Positions 52,977 through 62,135 of a stretch of 64,000 nt of DNA are shown here, piece by piece. The notes beneath the pieces are model-generated. The model saw nothing but the letters and a program-made list of their open reading frames with translations. It was not told the origin of the DNA and made no database searches. Source of the DNA: Deltaproteobacteria bacterium (GTDB taxonomy: Bacteria > Desulfobacterota > GWC2-55-46 > JADFVP01); assembly GCA_029262515.1 (NCBI GenBank), contig JAJCZH010000026.1:37008-101007 (forward strand). The letters run 5' to 3'. How positions within the stretch are numbered: position 1 is the first letter of the stretch; each line of letters begins with the position of its first letter. A program made the position numbers and the translations under genes.

Positions 52977-53990
52977 CTACTCACCAACTCCTGCTCCATA
53001 TTGCGGGAAAAAAATATCGAGAGGCACCAGATGCGGTTTTTCGACCTTTGGTACCATCAATCTTACCGGCCAGCTCGCCTTAACTCCCTTGATGATCTCC
53101 TTACCCTCTTTTACGGTTTCTTGAGTATTCCCTATTACATCCATAATCTGCGGAGCCCCGGTGCCGAGAGCAGCGCTCAAGAGCTTAACGTCATCGAGTA
53201 TAGAGTCGATCTTTAAAACCGTAGAAGGAAGTGTCGCCGAAACTGTATCAAGCCTGTCTATAACAGGGCCGAGTTTAACGGTCATACCGTCAACTCTAAG
53301 AAAAACCCGCTCAACACTGCCAAGAATCGGATCAACCCTAGTCTCAACCTTCTCTACGAGGGAATCGACTCTTTTAAGGACTCCACCCGCGTTACGAGTC
53401 GTCTCTGTAATAACGGCGCGCGTCTCTTCAAGTCCGGCGCTCACCTCTTTAAGATTTCCGAACGTTACCTTAATATCACCTTCAGGGTCATTAATATAGT
53501 GAATTATTTCTTTTATCTCTGTCATGACCGGTTTGGCCTCATTGATAAGCTCTTCCATTCCCTCTTTTTTAAAATACGGAATAGAGTCGCCATCCGCCAG
53601 GAGCGTCGCGCCAAAATCACCGACGGTAATATCGACATAAGGATCTCCAATATAACCCTCTTTCGTTATATTCGCCTTGATGCCCTTACGCAGGTACTCG
53701 GCATACTTCTGGCTTACCTCGGCAGTAACTCTAACCCTTGCGCCCTCAATGAGCTCGACTTTGCTAACCCTGCCGATTTTGAAACCAGAGAGTTTTACGG
53801 GCATTCCCTTGTTTATGCCGGCACCGTTTTCGGCCACAAACTTGAGCGAGAACTTCTTGGTAAACAGGTCCCTCTCAATACCGAGCAGCAGCACAAGCAC
53901 GACAATACCGACAATCGCAACCATGAGCATTACGCCGGCTTTGAATTCGAGGTTTTTGAACCGGGAATCTTTATCGTGAATAATAGCCAT
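52977..53990 (-). CDS. mlaD: MlaD-like MCE-domain lipid transport protein
   Basis: This 337-residue protein has one N-terminal membrane anchor (about 18-42), an MCE domain (GAGINKGMPVKLSGFKIGRVSKV ... GYIGDPYVDITVG, about 55-125) and a long helical C-terminus of about 200 residues, longer than E. coli MlaD. MCE proteins form hexameric rings that shuttle phospholipids between membranes with MlaE/MlaF. The mlaF-like and mlaE genes lie just upstream. Confidence 0.9.
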   Translation of the reverse strand: MAIIHDKDSRFKNLEFKAGVMLMVAIVGIVVLVLLLGIERDLFTKKFSLKFVAENGAGINKGMPVKLSGFKIGRVSKVELIEGARVRVTAEVSQKYAEYLRKGIKANITKEGYIGDPYVDITVGDFGATLLADGDSIPYFKKEGMEELINEAKPVMTEIKEIIHYINDPEGDIKVTFGNLKEVSAGLEETRAVITETTRNAGGVLKRVDSLVEKVETRVDPILGSVERVFLRVDGMTVKLGPVIDRLDTVSATLPSTVLKIDSILDDVKLLSAALGTGAPQIMDVIGNTQETVKEGKEIIKGVKASWPVRLMVPKVEKPHLVPLDIFFPQYGAGVGE

Positions 53991-54058
53991 AAACAGAAGT
54001 TCGACCGTTTTAACAGACTCCTTGAGTTCTATTAACAGAACAGCTCTAGTTGACCCTA

Positions 54059-54736
54059 TTACTCTACCAGGTGGCTACCCTCAAAACGCAACCGGCGATC
54101 AGGTTTGACAAGCACGGCATCGGAGCTGTTATCGACCGTCATGATCAGCAGCCTGTCGCCGGCGCGCCGTTCCTGATACTCGACCAGGAGTTCGGTAAGA
54201 AGCATCGCCTCGTCGTGAGCAAGACCCGATGCGATATTTTCACAGACCACTACCTGGGGAGCAAGCGCAAGAGCACGCGCCACGCAGACCTTCTTTCTTA
54301 CATGGAGCGGTAACGGGCCTGGTAACGCCCAGACCTCACCTCTATAACCGGCAAGGTCGAGAAGTTTTTGCGCTCTCTCCATACCCTTTTCATAAGTCAA
54401 CTCGGAGTGGTAAATCAGCGGCAGAGCCACGTTCTCGATAACCTTCAGGTTGCTGACCAGCACAGAATCGTGAAATAGAAAACCGACCCTTGTTCTGAGT
54501 TCGGCCAGCACGTCAAAATCGAGCGTAGAGACATCCTTGCCGAAAAGACGGATACTACCTGCAACCGGCGGCACTATGCCGGCTATCAGGCCTACCAGGT
54601 TATTAGCGGCAGTATCGTTTGAGGCGGTTATAACTACTCTCTGCCCGCTCGAAAAGGAGCTTGTCGCGGACTCGATCACCTTTATACCGTCATCACTGAG
54701 ACAGCTCGTATTTTTCAGTTCAACTAATACCGCCAT
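54059..54736 (-). CDS. MlaF-position ABC protein with degenerate ATP-binding motifs
   Basis: This 225-residue protein occupies the MlaF position and aligns with ABC ATPases along its length (GSIRLFGKDVSTLD, TRVGFLFHDSVL, NVALPLIYHSEL). However, Walker A is ASNDTAANN without the Lys/Ser-Thr, the signature LSGGQ is replaced (PGPLPLHVRKK), and Walker B reads VVVCEN with Cys for Asp. The His-loop region is TVDNSS. The scaffold is intact and the frame open, so it is probably a folded but catalytically impaired partner rather than a pseudogene. It may pair with a distant active MlaF. Confidence 0.8.
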   Translation of the reverse strand: MAVLVELKNTSCLSDDGIKVIESATSSFSSGQRVVITASNDTAANNLVGLIAGIVPPVAGSIRLFGKDVSTLDFDVLAELRTRVGFLFHDSVLVSNLKVIENVALPLIYHSELTYEKGMERAQKLLDLAGYRGEVWALPGPLPLHVRKKVCVARALALAPQVVVCENIASGLAHDEAMLLTELLVEYQERRAGDRLLIMTVDNSSDAVLVKPDRRLRFEGSHLVE

Positions 54737-54784
54737 AACACCCGTAGCAGCTCCGGCAGAACAAGGCCGGCAAAAGATGACAGA

Positions 54785-55582
54785 TCAGAGACCGAGACGT
54801 ATAAAAAACAGGGTGGTTATTAGAGCATCGATAACAAAGATAGCCGCCAGCGAACCGATAACCGCCTTTGTAGTAGCCTGCGGCACCTCGGTAATAGAGC
54901 TTCCGACTCTAAGCCCGCTGCTTGTACAGACCGCACCGATAACAAGGCCGAAAAGGATGCTCTTTAAAACAGAGACAACAATCTCGAGCAGTCCCATGGA
55001 GCCAAGTATGCTCGACATATAGATACTGAACGTTATATTTTTTCCGAAACCGGCCAACAGGTACCCGCCGAGTATGGCAATTACCTCAAAGTAAAAGGTC
55101 AGGACGAATGTGCTGATTGCAGTGCCGATAACTCTCGGCATAACGAGGTAATGGACCGGATCTATACCCATAACCTCAAGCGCGGTAAGCTGCTTGGCTA
55201 TACGCATAGTTCCCAACTCAGAGGCAATGGCGGTACCGCTACGGGCAATGACGACAACGGCTGCAAGCAACGGGCCGACCTCTCGTATAACCACCCAGAC
55301 CAGGATATCTCCGATCAGTCTCTCACCACCGAGCCCGGGCAGAATGCTTAACAGCTGGGTCAGCACAATAATGCCGAGAATCAACGCTATCCATGAGATT
55401 ATCGGTATCGCCTGATAACCGGTAAAGTAGACCTGTTTGAGAAGTACTTGAAATGTCGCCCTGCGCCCTACGTAGAACCTGAAAAGAAGCGAGCTGAGAG
55501 AAAGGGCAATCGTGCTCCATACGGCGCTGAGCGAGAGCGCGCGACCTATAGCGACACTTCCGAGATTAGTGAAAATATCCAT
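54785..55582 (-). CDS. mlaE: MlaE-like lipid transport permease
   Basis: This 265-residue protein has five or six membrane segments and the MlaE/PF02405 blocks VRKVYFTGYQAIPI-like (VYFTGYQAIPIISW), VIREVGPLLAAVVVIARSGTAIASELGTM, EVMGIDPVHYLVMPR and GSSITEVPQATTKAV. It is the permease of the retrograde/anterograde phospholipid transporter, acting with MlaD and the ABC partner encoded next. It is the first gene of this cluster, 48 bases before the ABC gene. Confidence 0.93.
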   Translation of the reverse strand: MDIFTNLGSVAIGRALSLSAVWSTIALSLSSLLFRFYVGRRATFQVLLKQVYFTGYQAIPIISWIALILGIIVLTQLLSILPGLGGERLIGDILVWVVIREVGPLLAAVVVIARSGTAIASELGTMRIAKQLTALEVMGIDPVHYLVMPRVIGTAISTFVLTFYFEVIAILGGYLLAGFGKNITFSIYMSSILGSMGLLEIVVSVLKSILFGLVIGAVCTSSGLRVGSSITEVPQATTKAVIGSLAAIFVIDALITTLFFIRLGL

Positions 55583-55616
55583 TAAAACTCAACTTGTAAT
55601 CCGCTTGTAAATCAGT

Positions 55617-55672
55617 AGTAACCGGGCCGCCAGACCCAATCCCTATAAGAGAAATATTGAGGCCCGGTTACT
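55617..55672. repeat. 12-bp perfect inverted repeat between mlaE and the barrel gene
   Basis: AGTAACCGGGCC (55617-55628) and its exact complement (55661-55672) are separated by 32 bases. It may end the barrel transcript (55688) or form a regulatory stem before mlaE; no T tract follows. Confidence 0.55.
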
Positions 55673-55687
55673 ATTGGTAAAGTTATC

Positions 55688-56437
55688 TTAGAAGTCGCCT
55701 CTTAGCATTATAAACGGGCCGGTAATATCTATATCGGCCTCATTGCCACTATCCTCAACATGCATTTTGAACGCCCTGTAACCTGCTGCAAGGTCAAACA
55801 GAGGCAGAGGTTTGTAACTGAGACTAACCTCGGCATCGTACATGTATGCCTTGTTCCCGAGACTTACGCCTGTTACTTCTCCGCCGAGTTTTATCAGAAA
55901 CGGCACGGCTATCTGAGCAGCCAGACCGACGGTCGGAACAGGAGCGCCGATACCGATTACCTCGTTATTAACCGCACTCTGGAGCTTGGCGTCAATATCG
56001 AAGTACTTTAGCTCGGCTATAACTCCCAAGTGATTATCGAGCGTATCGATGAAGTTGTACTGGTAGGCGAGACGATGGTACTTGATGCTCAACTCGGAGT
56101 CTATAGCTACATTAGCGTTATAGGTCTGTCCGTTAAAGGTAATACTTGCGTTATGGCTGCCGGTACCTTTCCATTCAAGCGGTACGTAACCGTAACGAAG
56201 CCTGTGCCCTCCCAGCTCAAGCACTATACGCCCGTCGAAGAAGTTCTTCTTATCATCCATACCGAGCGTATCTACCAAATCTATATTCGTTCCTATAATG
56301 CTCAAATCGGTTGCCATGACATTCGAATCGAGAGTCGATAACCAGTACCGGCCCTCTACATCGATTACAGCTGAAGCGGGCGTACTACTGAGCGCGACAA
56401 CCGCCACGGCAAAGAATGCGATAAGTAACTTTTTCAC
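55688..56437 (-). CDS. Outer-membrane beta-barrel protein
   Basis: This 249-residue protein has a signal peptide (to about residue 23, TPASA) and alternating hydrophobic strands with Gly/aromatic ends (GHRLRYGYVPLEW, HRLAYQYNF, GVIAELKYFD), ending in Phe (IMLRGDF) as expected for BamA-recognised barrels. It resembles small barrels of the OmpW/OprF-N class in size, but I do not recognise a specific family. A possible lipid-handling outer-membrane partner of the adjacent mla-like cluster is speculative. Confidence 0.8.
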   Translation of the reverse strand: MKKLLIAFFAVAVVALSSTPASAVIDVEGRYWLSTLDSNVMATDLSIIGTNIDLVDTLGMDDKKNFFDGRIVLELGGHRLRYGYVPLEWKGTGSHNASITFNGQTYNANVAIDSELSIKYHRLAYQYNFIDTLDNHLGVIAELKYFDIDAKLQSAVNNEVIGIGAPVPTVGLAAQIAVPFLIKLGGEVTGVSLGNKAYMYDAEVSLSYKPLPLFDLAAGYRAFKMHVEDSGNEADIDITGPFIMLRGDF

Positions 56438-56551
56438 TAAGAACCTCCTTTATACCAATACATTTAACCGGTTGTATAAAAACCGCACAAAACTCCGGCA
56501 AAACCGAAGTTTCTACTCGACCATTATAATCGAACAGAAACCATAAAGATG

Positions 56552-57400
56552 TTACCTAGGGCCCAAAACAAAAACAATACGCCCCCTTTTAAGAAAACCG
56601 CTCTTTTTGTCAGACCCGTAGACCAGTAACGCATCAGACTTGGTCAGTATAACATCCGTAGAGCCTGACAAGCCGGACGGCCTTATCGTTACTATCTGTC
56701 TGGAACCGAGCTCCGAAAGCATCTCGGAGGCCTGCCTGGGGTTATCCGTATACCCGATACTTCCGGACTTCTCCATAGGTATATTAGTTATCATTGACGG
56801 GGCGAATACCACCTCCGACTCTTTGGTCAGTACTCTATTTACTATGGCAGGCTTGAAGCCGAGCCCCCTTACGTCTAAAATAAGTCCGTCATAACCGTTG
56901 TTACCAGCCTTAAGACTTCGTTGAGGCCTGAAGAAAGGCTCATTCAAATTACCGGAGCCGACGTTCGGTTGCAGTGTCGTTGCAAGCCCGGCAATGCCGG
57001 TTAAAGGAACCGAGATATTTACGGTAGCTATGCCGCTCTCTTCATCATACTGCTCAGAGACCACCTCGGCGCCCCGTACAAAGGAGCTTATCGATACCTT
57101 TACCTTTTCGGACAGAATTGAGGCATCTTTAACCGTTGTGGTGCCGCTGACCAATACGCCGTCCACCGCTTCTACAGCTGCGCGAAGCGCCATGACATAA
57201 GCGGCTCTCAGGCTAAGCGCCTTCTTCTGTGAATCAAGCAGAGTCGCATCACCTGGCGGCAGCCCCATGCCCTTAACCACAATAGAGCCGGAGACAAAGA
57301 CCTCTGTATGGTTCAGAGCAATACTATCGACAGCCGCTGATGCGACAAGAGAATGAAAAGAGAAGAGTATTGATATAAGAAAGAGCGGTAATACTCTCAT
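56552..57400 (-). CDS. LPP20/FlgP-like secreted protein
   Basis: This 282-residue protein has a signal peptide (to about residue 23, VASA) and an LPP20-like region (ALSLRAAYVMALRAAVEAVDGVLVSG, then YDEESGIATVNISVPL), followed by a C-terminal region with a SGLSGSTDVILTKSDALLVY stretch. It has no lipobox. The LPP20 fold is shared with flagellar FlgP and other envelope proteins. It is the last gene of the lipoprotein cluster read from 61791. Function unknown. Confidence 0.7.
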   Translation of the reverse strand: MRVLPLFLISILFSFHSLVASAAVDSIALNHTEVFVSGSIVVKGMGLPPGDATLLDSQKKALSLRAAYVMALRAAVEAVDGVLVSGTTTVKDASILSEKVKVSISSFVRGAEVVSEQYDEESGIATVNISVPLTGIAGLATTLQPNVGSGNLNEPFFRPQRSLKAGNNGYDGLILDVRGLGFKPAIVNRVLTKESEVVFAPSMITNIPMEKSGSIGYTDNPRQASEMLSELGSRQIVTIRPSGLSGSTDVILTKSDALLVYGSDKKSGFLKRGRIVFVLGPR

Positions 57401-57438
57401 TTAAGCCCCCTGTAGTAATCGTGACCTTCAAGCGACGG

Positions 57439-58668
57439 CTACTTCACAGTCATCTTCTGCCGTAACACTCTAACCGCTAAAAGCGCCTCAACGCCCGAGA
57501 CCGGTTCGTCAGGCCGGAACTCTCCCGAGAGTTCCGTCTCCATCAGGCCTCGCGTGGTAACGCTCATAACCGCGTTATACCATGCTGAAGTCTCTGAGAC
57601 ATCAGGGTACGGCGTGCTCTTGTGCCCGAAGAAAGAGGCGGTAATTTCATCGCGCCCCGTAAGCTTCACAAGAACATCTTCTAGAATAAGAGCAAAATCC
57701 CTTCGCCTTACCGGGTCGTCAGGCCTGAAAATATACTTTCCGGTGCCGTTACTGTAAACGGGCTCCAGCCCGCGCACCTTCCACTTCAGTACCGTTAGAA
57801 TCTCGTGCTTGAACGGATTATTACCGATATCATCTGGAATTACTGCAGGCTTAAGAGCTTCGACCTCTGACTTTACCGGTATGGCGCCGGCAAATAACCT
57901 CTCAATCCTTAGCTCTTCGACCAGCAAGGCAGCCATATCCCCTCTTGCCACGGACTCTTTCAAGGCTATCTCTTTACCAACGTCAGCTATCATTCTGCCG
58001 CCCATTGCGCGTATCGCCCTGTCGGCAAGCTTCCACTGCACATCAGCTTTTTCGTTCCACTTCGAGTCCCGTTTCGCATCAAGCACCATAGCGAACATAT
58101 CGCGTGCCTCAGAGAAGTCACGCGCCTCTATTGCGGCCATGCCCATAAAAAAATCGGCAGCCTCAACGCCGTCGTAGTAGAGCAGCTTCGCCTCGCGAAC
58201 CTCAAGCTTCTTTGCCTTATTGTACGCCTTGCGAACGTTCTCCTGCCACCGCTTGCCCTTGAGCGCCGAGTGAACTCTGATAGTAGTAATCTGGTGCGCA
58301 AACTCCTCTTCAACGCTCTCGGTCCTTTTATTCGCCTGATAGAGCCCGTCATACGCTTTGTAGACGTCTGAATGCTTGAAGTCGGCACCAAAATCCTGTT
58401 TGGCTTTCAACGCTATAGCGAGCGAACGGCCATCGATGCCCGGCGCGTAATCGTCACTACAGTAGACGGCCCTGTCGAACTTCTCTTTGGCCGCATTGAT
58501 ATCACCCTTCTCTATCAGCTCCAGACCCCTGACATAGTGGTGTTGCGGATTATCTTCAGGGGTAGGACACCTCACCTCTCGCCCGGCACAGCCGGAGATA
58601 AGTAGTACGGCAACAACCATAACAAAGAGACAGCAACTCGATTTCGAACAGATCAACCTCGAATACAT
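57439..58668 (-). CDS. Lipoprotein with TPR-like helices and C-terminal SLH repeats
   Basis: This 409-residue protein has a lipoprotein signal (hydrophobic 12-24, lipobox LISGC), a helical repeat region (about 40-230) and S-layer homology-like segments in the last 170 residues (FRPDDPVRRRDFALILEDVL, YPDVSETSAWYNAVMSV, FRPDEPVSGVEALLAVRVL). SLH domains bind cell-wall glycans. It is 15 bases downstream of the CsgG-like gene and precedes the LPP20-like gene. Confidence 0.75.
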   Translation of the reverse strand: MYSRLICSKSSCCLFVMVVAVLLISGCAGREVRCPTPEDNPQHHYVRGLELIEKGDINAAKEKFDRAVYCSDDYAPGIDGRSLAIALKAKQDFGADFKHSDVYKAYDGLYQANKRTESVEEEFAHQITTIRVHSALKGKRWQENVRKAYNKAKKLEVREAKLLYYDGVEAADFFMGMAAIEARDFSEARDMFAMVLDAKRDSKWNEKADVQWKLADRAIRAMGGRMIADVGKEIALKESVARGDMAALLVEELRIERLFAGAIPVKSEVEALKPAVIPDDIGNNPFKHEILTVLKWKVRGLEPVYSNGTGKYIFRPDDPVRRRDFALILEDVLVKLTGRDEITASFFGHKSTPYPDVSETSAWYNAVMSVTTRGLMETELSGEFRPDEPVSGVEALLAVRVLRQKMTVK

Positions 58669-58683
58669 CTACTCCTCCCGATT

Positions 58684-59655
58684 CTATTTTTTGGACCTGA
58701 CAATATCGCCTTTTTTAAAACCGGATCCTGACTTGAGCTTCGCTTCGGATACGTTCGCACCCTGATGCTCGGTTATCGTTATCATGCCTATCTTGCGCTG
58801 GCTCTTGCCGATTACGCGCCCTGTCGCCGGATCCACAAGGTCATCACCTGGCCTGTAGACGTTAAAGACAGTACCCGGTTTGAAACGGGACTTGGTACCG
58901 GCCCGTATGTAGACGAGATCCCCCTCGATAGCCAGTATATTCGACTGAAATGGCACTTCATTGAGCTTCTCGATCATCCGGACCATCGCTTTAGTAAGCG
59001 CATCCCTGAGGGCCCCGTCCCGAATGCTGGCGTCTCCTGTGCTCTTGGTACCGAAACCGAGCGTAGAGCCGGTCTTTTTCTTATACTCCCCGTAACCGGT
59101 ATCGGCCACAAGGCTCTTGCCTGACTCGATATCTACAAGAGCGTAATCGACCTGCACCTTGGCTATGATCGTCTTTGACTTGGATATTAGAGATTTAGCC
59201 CCCTCTTCTACTTCGGCATAAGAGGTAACCGCACCGGAAATCCTGTAGTCGATATCTTCAAAACCGCGCGTAGACTGCTTGGCGCCTGTTCTTACAGCCC
59301 CGGTCTGCTCCAAACCGATTAACTTCTCCTGCTCTCTCAACTCTCTTGAGGTAAGAAGAATCGGCTCGAGGCCCGACTTTTTGACGATGCTCCGCAATAC
59401 CTCTGTAGCCGCGCCGCCTACATCTATAAGCTTGCTCGGCGTCTGATTCTCAAAGGCTATTATAGCAACGTTATACAGAGGACCCCGGTAGAGTTCACCC
59501 AAATCCTTAAGCTCTTCACCGGTATCGGTACGCGTTACATCCTCTTTCACTGCGCCCTTCACCCTCGGGCCGCACCCTGCGCCGAGCAACAACAATGCTG
59601 CAAAAAAGCATAACAGAACAGGTCTAAAAGTAAACCCTTTTATAATTCTATCCAC
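58684..59655 (-). CDS. CsgG-family outer-membrane lipoprotein
   Basis: The protein is 323 residues from the GTG at 59655, which has GGAGGAT just before it; an ATG at 59730 would add 25 residues before the signal peptide. The signal has a lipobox (LLLLGAGC). It has CsgG-family blocks: NVAIIAFENQTPSKL, GGAATEVLRSIVKKSG, TSRELREQEKLIG, YRISGAVTSYAEV and a C-terminal SH3-like segment (VYIRAGTKSRFKPGTVFNV). CsgG forms the curli secretion pore in E. coli, but the wider family includes other envelope proteins, and no curli genes are here. Confidence 0.82.
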   Translation of the reverse strand: MDRIIKGFTFRPVLLCFFAALLLLGAGCGPRVKGAVKEDVTRTDTGEELKDLGELYRGPLYNVAIIAFENQTPSKLIDVGGAATEVLRSIVKKSGLEPILLTSRELREQEKLIGLEQTGAVRTGAKQSTRGFEDIDYRISGAVTSYAEVEEGAKSLISKSKTIIAKVQVDYALVDIESGKSLVADTGYGEYKKKTGSTLGFGTKSTGDASIRDGALRDALTKAMVRMIEKLNEVPFQSNILAIEGDLVYIRAGTKSRFKPGTVFNVYRPGDDLVDPATGRVIGKSQRKIGMITITEHQGANVSEAKLKSGSGFKKGDIVRSKK

Positions 59656-59729
59656 TATATATCCTCCATAATAAATACCATCATTTATACCAGACAGTAA
59701 GGGCCAAAGATTCCAGTTTCCGGCCTTCA

Positions 59730-60545
59730 CTACTGTTTTGTGCCATTGTTATCCTTCATCCTAACTTCCCTACCAGGTCCAGCAGGTAGAGTCTTCAGTA
59801 TCCTGTTCACCATATCTACAGACTCGTACTTTAAATGAACTCCGAAGGCGTGTGTGACCAGCTTCTCACCAAGGTAGAGAGCCGCAGCGCCTGCAGGTTT
59901 CTCTGTGGCTATTACTCTAGTCATATGCCAGTCGGCGATACCCGGCACCTCTTTAAGGCTCACGATGGCTGCGTAGGGTACCGAGTCCGACCTCTCATTA
60001 ATAGAGAATGGCAGTGCCACGACTGCGGCCCCCTCGGCAGCAAAGAGGCTCTTTACGCCAAGCCCTCTGGCCCAGAGCACTCTTCCTGTAGCAGCCTCCA
60101 CAAGCCTGAAACCGGCCCTCACCCTCTTTACGTTTACAAGCCCGGTGGTAACATCCTCGAAATCGAGCAGATAACCATAAACAAGGGCATCGACCCCTAA
60201 AATCTCACCCAGCCTCTCAGGCGTAATATACTCAAGCTGCGTGCCGAGCGAAATACCGGCTTTATCCACCAGCAACCGGTCTACGGTATCGAGGTTCATG
60301 GTTTTATAATAACTCTGCTCAAAACGCTCGGTTATCAGTTCTCGTACGAGTTTAGGCCCCTCCACGTCGTTAGTAACATTATACATCGGCAAAACGGCAA
60401 CCGTATAGACAGGGTTAGACAGATCCGGGTAACCCCGCCATTTCACCCTGTGCTCTCTTGCCCCGCACCCTAGCAGGATAGCAAAACAGGCCATAAAAAG
60501 TAGGGTCAGTTTAAGAGCTCTGTTCAAAGAGCATACTCTACTCAC
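59730..60545 (-). CDS. GNA1162/DUF799-like lipoprotein
   Basis: This 271-residue protein has a lipoprotein signal (LFMACFAILLGC). GNA1162/DUF799-like blocks follow: VYTVAVLPMYNVTNDVEGPKLVRELI near the N-terminus, a LSLGTQLEYITPERLGEILGVDALVYGYL segment, and AAVVALPFSINERSD near the middle. The fold is CsgG-like and related to LptE/TolB anticodon-like domains. It overlaps the FlgT-like gene by 8 bases and leads into the CsgG-like gene. Confidence 0.75.
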   Translation of the reverse strand: MSRVCSLNRALKLTLLFMACFAILLGCGAREHRVKWRGYPDLSNPVYTVAVLPMYNVTNDVEGPKLVRELITERFEQSYYKTMNLDTVDRLLVDKAGISLGTQLEYITPERLGEILGVDALVYGYLLDFEDVTTGLVNVKRVRAGFRLVEAATGRVLWARGLGVKSLFAAEGAAVVALPFSINERSDSVPYAAIVSLKEVPGIADWHMTRVIATEKPAGAAALYLGEKLVTHAFGVHLKYESVDMVNRILKTLPAGPGREVRMKDNNGTKQ

Positions 60546-61791
60546 TACTCTGAACCGCTATCAGGTCAATGGTATTTGCCGTTGTTCCGGTAACCCTGTA
60601 TGAGAGTGACAAGAGCCGTGAGATCTCGGCGGCAACAGAGTCCGCCGAGAGCGCGGACTGAAGCTCGAAGTATGCGACACCGTCATCGAACCCTTTCTGA
60701 TAGACGGCACTTATACCGGCAATACGTCTCTTCAAGAGCCACTTGAGGTCAACTGCATCGGCATAATCGGCCACGCCCCTCAATCTGAGCAGAACCGTTC
60801 CTGGCTCGGCCCACCGTGTCGTAATCTGAAAAATCAGCTCTTCCGAAAGTTCGTCAACGGCCTGCTTTATAGCAATCTGAGGTCCGAGTTCGGGAGAGAC
60901 GTGCTTGAGCATGGCCCGTGCCTTTGAAAGCGCCAGCACCTCTGCCGTATCGGCCCTTACGGCCGATGCGCTAATCTCCACCATATAAAGCTCAAGAGGC
61001 GAACCGGGTGTTTTAGGTCCGAGCGTTACTACCGTGCTGCCTTTTATAACAAGCTCGGCATTGAGGCGCGCGGCAATAGAACTGAGCCCGCCATTCGATA
61101 TATTCAAACCGTACTCGGTGTCACCGTCAGGTAGAGTTGAATCTACGACCGTAAAACCGGACTCCAGAAAAACCTCTCTAAGCGCGCTCTCGGAGCCGGT
61201 AACGTGACGTTCTTCTTTTTTGCCGGCCCACCAGTACTCGGGTAACGTGCTGCCCGGAGAGGTCTCGGAGAGCATAAAGAGCACCCTCGGGCGGCCCGCA
61301 CGGGCATAAGCTACTCCGGCCCTGTCGAGGTCATCCATAATAGCTCCCGACTCAACAACGGCGCTCAGGGTTACCGTATAGATGTTCTCACCCTGCAATT
61401 CATTCAAAACCTCGTAGCTTCTGACAAAACCTTCACTGCGAGTATAGACGCTCTCCTTCAAGACCTGGTAGCTCTCTACCATTGTCTCGGAAGAGACTAC
61501 TGCGCCCACCGACTGTTCGACCGCCTTTCTAAGGGCATCAGCAATTGCCATGTTACGAGCCTCCACTATACCGGAGCCTGTAACTGTGCCGTAACCAGTT
61601 GCCTTGACAACCCTGACCTCATTAACCTTGCCATCAACTTGTGCAGTCTGTGCCGCAAAAGAGATGGATGACAGTGTGGTTATTAATAAAAGAGAAGAGA
61701 GCAACAGGCAGGCTGACAGAAAGACTCTTGTGGTGATAAACGGATTAGCTGCGGTCAACCGGCTTTCTGCGGCGATATTTTTCAACACCAT
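60538..61791 (-). CDS. FlgT-N/LPP20-like secreted protein
   Basis: This 417-residue protein has a signal peptide (hydrophobic 25-45, FAAQ) and a conserved domain (ATGYGTVTGSGIVEARNMAIADALRKAVEQSVG, then YVVTLSAVVESG-like YTVTLSAVVESG) resembling the FlgT N-terminal/LPP20 family. The C-terminal half has a second, less conserved unit. Translation may start at TTG 61785, since GAGGAGG is only 1-2 bases before the ATG. Related proteins build flagellar H-rings in Vibrio, but no flagellar gene is nearby, so this may be an envelope-assembly module. Confidence 0.7.
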   Translation of the reverse strand: MVLKNIAAESRLTAANPFITTRVFLSACLLLSSLLLITTLSSISFAAQTAQVDGKVNEVRVVKATGYGTVTGSGIVEARNMAIADALRKAVEQSVGAVVSSETMVESYQVLKESVYTRSEGFVRSYEVLNELQGENIYTVTLSAVVESGAIMDDLDRAGVAYARAGRPRVLFMLSETSPGSTLPEYWWAGKKEERHVTGSESALREVFLESGFTVVDSTLPDGDTEYGLNISNGGLSSIAARLNAELVIKGSTVVTLGPKTPGSPLELYMVEISASAVRADTAEVLALSKARAMLKHVSPELGPQIAIKQAVDELSEELIFQITTRWAEPGTVLLRLRGVADYADAVDLKWLLKRRIAGISAVYQKGFDDGVAYFELQSALSADSVAAEISRLLSLSYRVTGTTANTIDLIAVQSSE

Positions 61792-62135
61792 ACCTCCTCA
61801 GGCCGAAGAGTCGAAAAAGAGTATCCTACAAGCTCACCGAGCCGTAAAGAGCGGCGCCGGTTTGAGCAAAAGGTATTAGAAATCAGTACTACTTAAGAAT
61901 ATAACACAACAGTAATACCAAGTCTATGCACGAAAAGAGATGAAAATGCAGCTCTGCTAGAGTACTTCATATACATAGAAAAAAACAGACCTATACGAGA
62001 TCTAACACCAAATAGTTAGCCGTAGAGGCAGTACCAAGGCAGCAAAACCAGACTCTTGTAATAGATTCAATTGTATTAAGAGTACAGCAGAATAGATATT
62101 ACAGACCGGTTAAACAGAACGTACGAAAGCTGAGT
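61792..62135. other. Intergenic region before the FlgT-like gene
   Basis: The 344 bases between the HAMP-protein gene and the FlgT-like gene hold no supportable gene. A strong GAGGAGG lies at the right end of the gene start (near 61795). Promoters are probably present but no well-spaced pair stands out. Confidence 0.5.

Noticed and set aside
56552..61791. Calling the lipoprotein cluster a curli or flagellar locus
   Set aside because: Only fold-level relatives of CsgG and FlgT/FlgP are present; no curlin, CsgE/F or flagellar structural genes are seen.
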